Source: Gracilimonas sp. (GTDB taxonomy: Bacteria; Bacteroidota; Rhodothermia; Balneolales; Balneolaceae). Taken from it: a DNA stretch of 64,000 nucleotides. The translations under genes were made by a program, and so were the position numbers. Where the stretch lies: positions 62,001 through 126,000 of the forward strand of contig JAKURD010000002.1 in assembly GCA_022450045.1 (NCBI GenBank), written 5' to 3'. The notes under the pieces are model-generated. The model saw only the letters and a list, made by a program, of their open reading frames with translations, was not told the DNA's origin and made no database searches. Below, one piece after another: positions 63,792 through 64,000 of the stretch (its first letter is position 1; every line of letters starts with the position of its first letter).

Positions 63792-64000
63792 GGCTCTATG
63801 TTGATTCGTGTGGGTAAGATATAAAAGTGCTACTATTGATCTACTCAATCAACCCGCATGTTTACCGAGAATAAATGAATAGTAAAGAACTTTTTTCGAT
63901 GGCCTTAGGCTTGGAGTATCCCTGGAAACTCAATAACGTGGATTTTATCGAGGAGGATGGTCAAAAAGTTCTAAGCATTGATATTGGCTTCGAAAAAGGA
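63792..64000 (+). mobile_element. left end of an ISL3-family insertion sequence (cut by window edge)
   Basis: The sequence GGCTCTATGTTGATTCGTGT at 63792 has the GGCTCT start typical of ISL3 ends, about 80 bp before a transposase-like start codon. The right end lies beyond the window. Confidence 0.65.
63875..64000 (+). CDS. ISL3-family transposase (N-terminus only)
   Basis: An open frame begins at the ATG 63875 (MNSKELFSMALGLEYPWKLN) and continues NVDFIEEDGQKVLSIDIGFE to the window edge without a stop. Both blocks resemble the N-terminus of ISL3 transposases: a short helix, then a strand pair before the zinc-binding Cys cluster, which is not yet reached. Intactness cannot be judged. Confidence 0.7.
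   Translation, partial: MNSKELFSMALGLEYPWKLNNVDFIEEDGQKVLSIDIGFEKG

Noticed and set aside
1..64000. tRNA, rRNA, riboswitch, CRISPR or defence genes
   Set aside because: I scanned for T-loop-like sequence, rRNA-like blocks, known riboswitch cores and defence protein motifs and found none I could support by eye. A covariance-model scan would be decisive.

Overview
The window is a chromosomal stretch of a Gram-negative bacterium, most likely of the Bacteroidota/Rhodothermota/Balneolota group. This is inferred from gene content, not from a search. The pointers are an outer-membrane biogenesis set (BamA, three OmpH/Skp-like proteins, LptC and an OstA-like protein), a NagB fused to a PIG-L domain, a 30-residue AURKAIP1/COX24-type basic protein, a carotenoid lycopene cyclase, and occasional TAnnTTTG promoter-like boxes with few obvious Shine-Dalgarno sites. 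Base composition looks moderate, neither AT-rich nor GC-rich (not computed). Almost all of the window is core metabolism and cell-envelope machinery. I see no phage, plasmid, CRISPR or defence locus.

Layout. 1-1.1 kb: end-truncated DUF819-type membrane protein. 1.3-7 kb: aspartate-family amino acids (lysC-dapB-dapA, dapD, convergent thrC). 7-15.2 kb: anmK, an ArgD-like aminotransferase, an AlkA-like glycosylase, the OstA-like/lptC pair, upp and an alanine/glycine:cation symporter. 15.5-24.5 kb: HU, the small basic ribosomal-type protein, a nitrilase-superfamily enzyme, two-domain dCTP deaminase, a [2Fe-2S] protein, rsmE, lycopene cyclase, threonine aldolase and a UbiA prenyltransferase. 24.6-32.2 kb: the most mobile part, with an uncharacterised outer-membrane barrel, two MITE-like families, an aminotransferase and succinate-semialdehyde dehydrogenase (possible GABA route) and a complete IS256-family element. 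32.2-44.1 kb: nadE, mltD, a C-terminal processing protease, a PHP phosphoesterase, ribH, uppS, bamA and three ompH paralogues. 44.4-56.9 kb: a VWA protein, rnhB, then a long minus-strand series recA-recX-AI-2E permease-purN-purH-mreB-mreC-mreD-mrdA-rodA. 56.9-57.7 kb: a gene-free stretch full of short GC-rich palindromes. 57.7-63.5 kb: kynureninase-like enzyme and tryptophan 2,3-dioxygenase, GlcNAc-kinase-like ATPase, NagB-PIG-L fusion and TatD. 63.8 kb to the end: left end of an ISL3-family insertion sequence.

How the genes work together. LysC feeds aspartate into DapA/DapB/DapD (succinylase route to diaminopimelate and lysine) and into threonine. The threonine synthase carries a LeuA-type allosteric domain at its C-terminus, suggesting that a branched-chain amino acid tunes the branch point. 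AnmK, the GlcNAc-kinase-like protein, NagB-PIG-L and MltD belong to peptidoglycan turnover and amino-sugar recycling. UppS, RodA, PBP2 and MreBCD build the wall. BamA, the OmpH proteins, LptC and the OstA-like protein build the outer membrane.

The most notable observations are the threonine synthase-LeuA-domain fusion, the nitrilase-superfamily enzyme with Met at the catalytic Lys position, two MITE families with readable terminal repeats, an IS256 element flanked by an unexpectedly long direct repeat, and the palindrome cluster upstream of recA. I did not find a clearly new multi-gene system.
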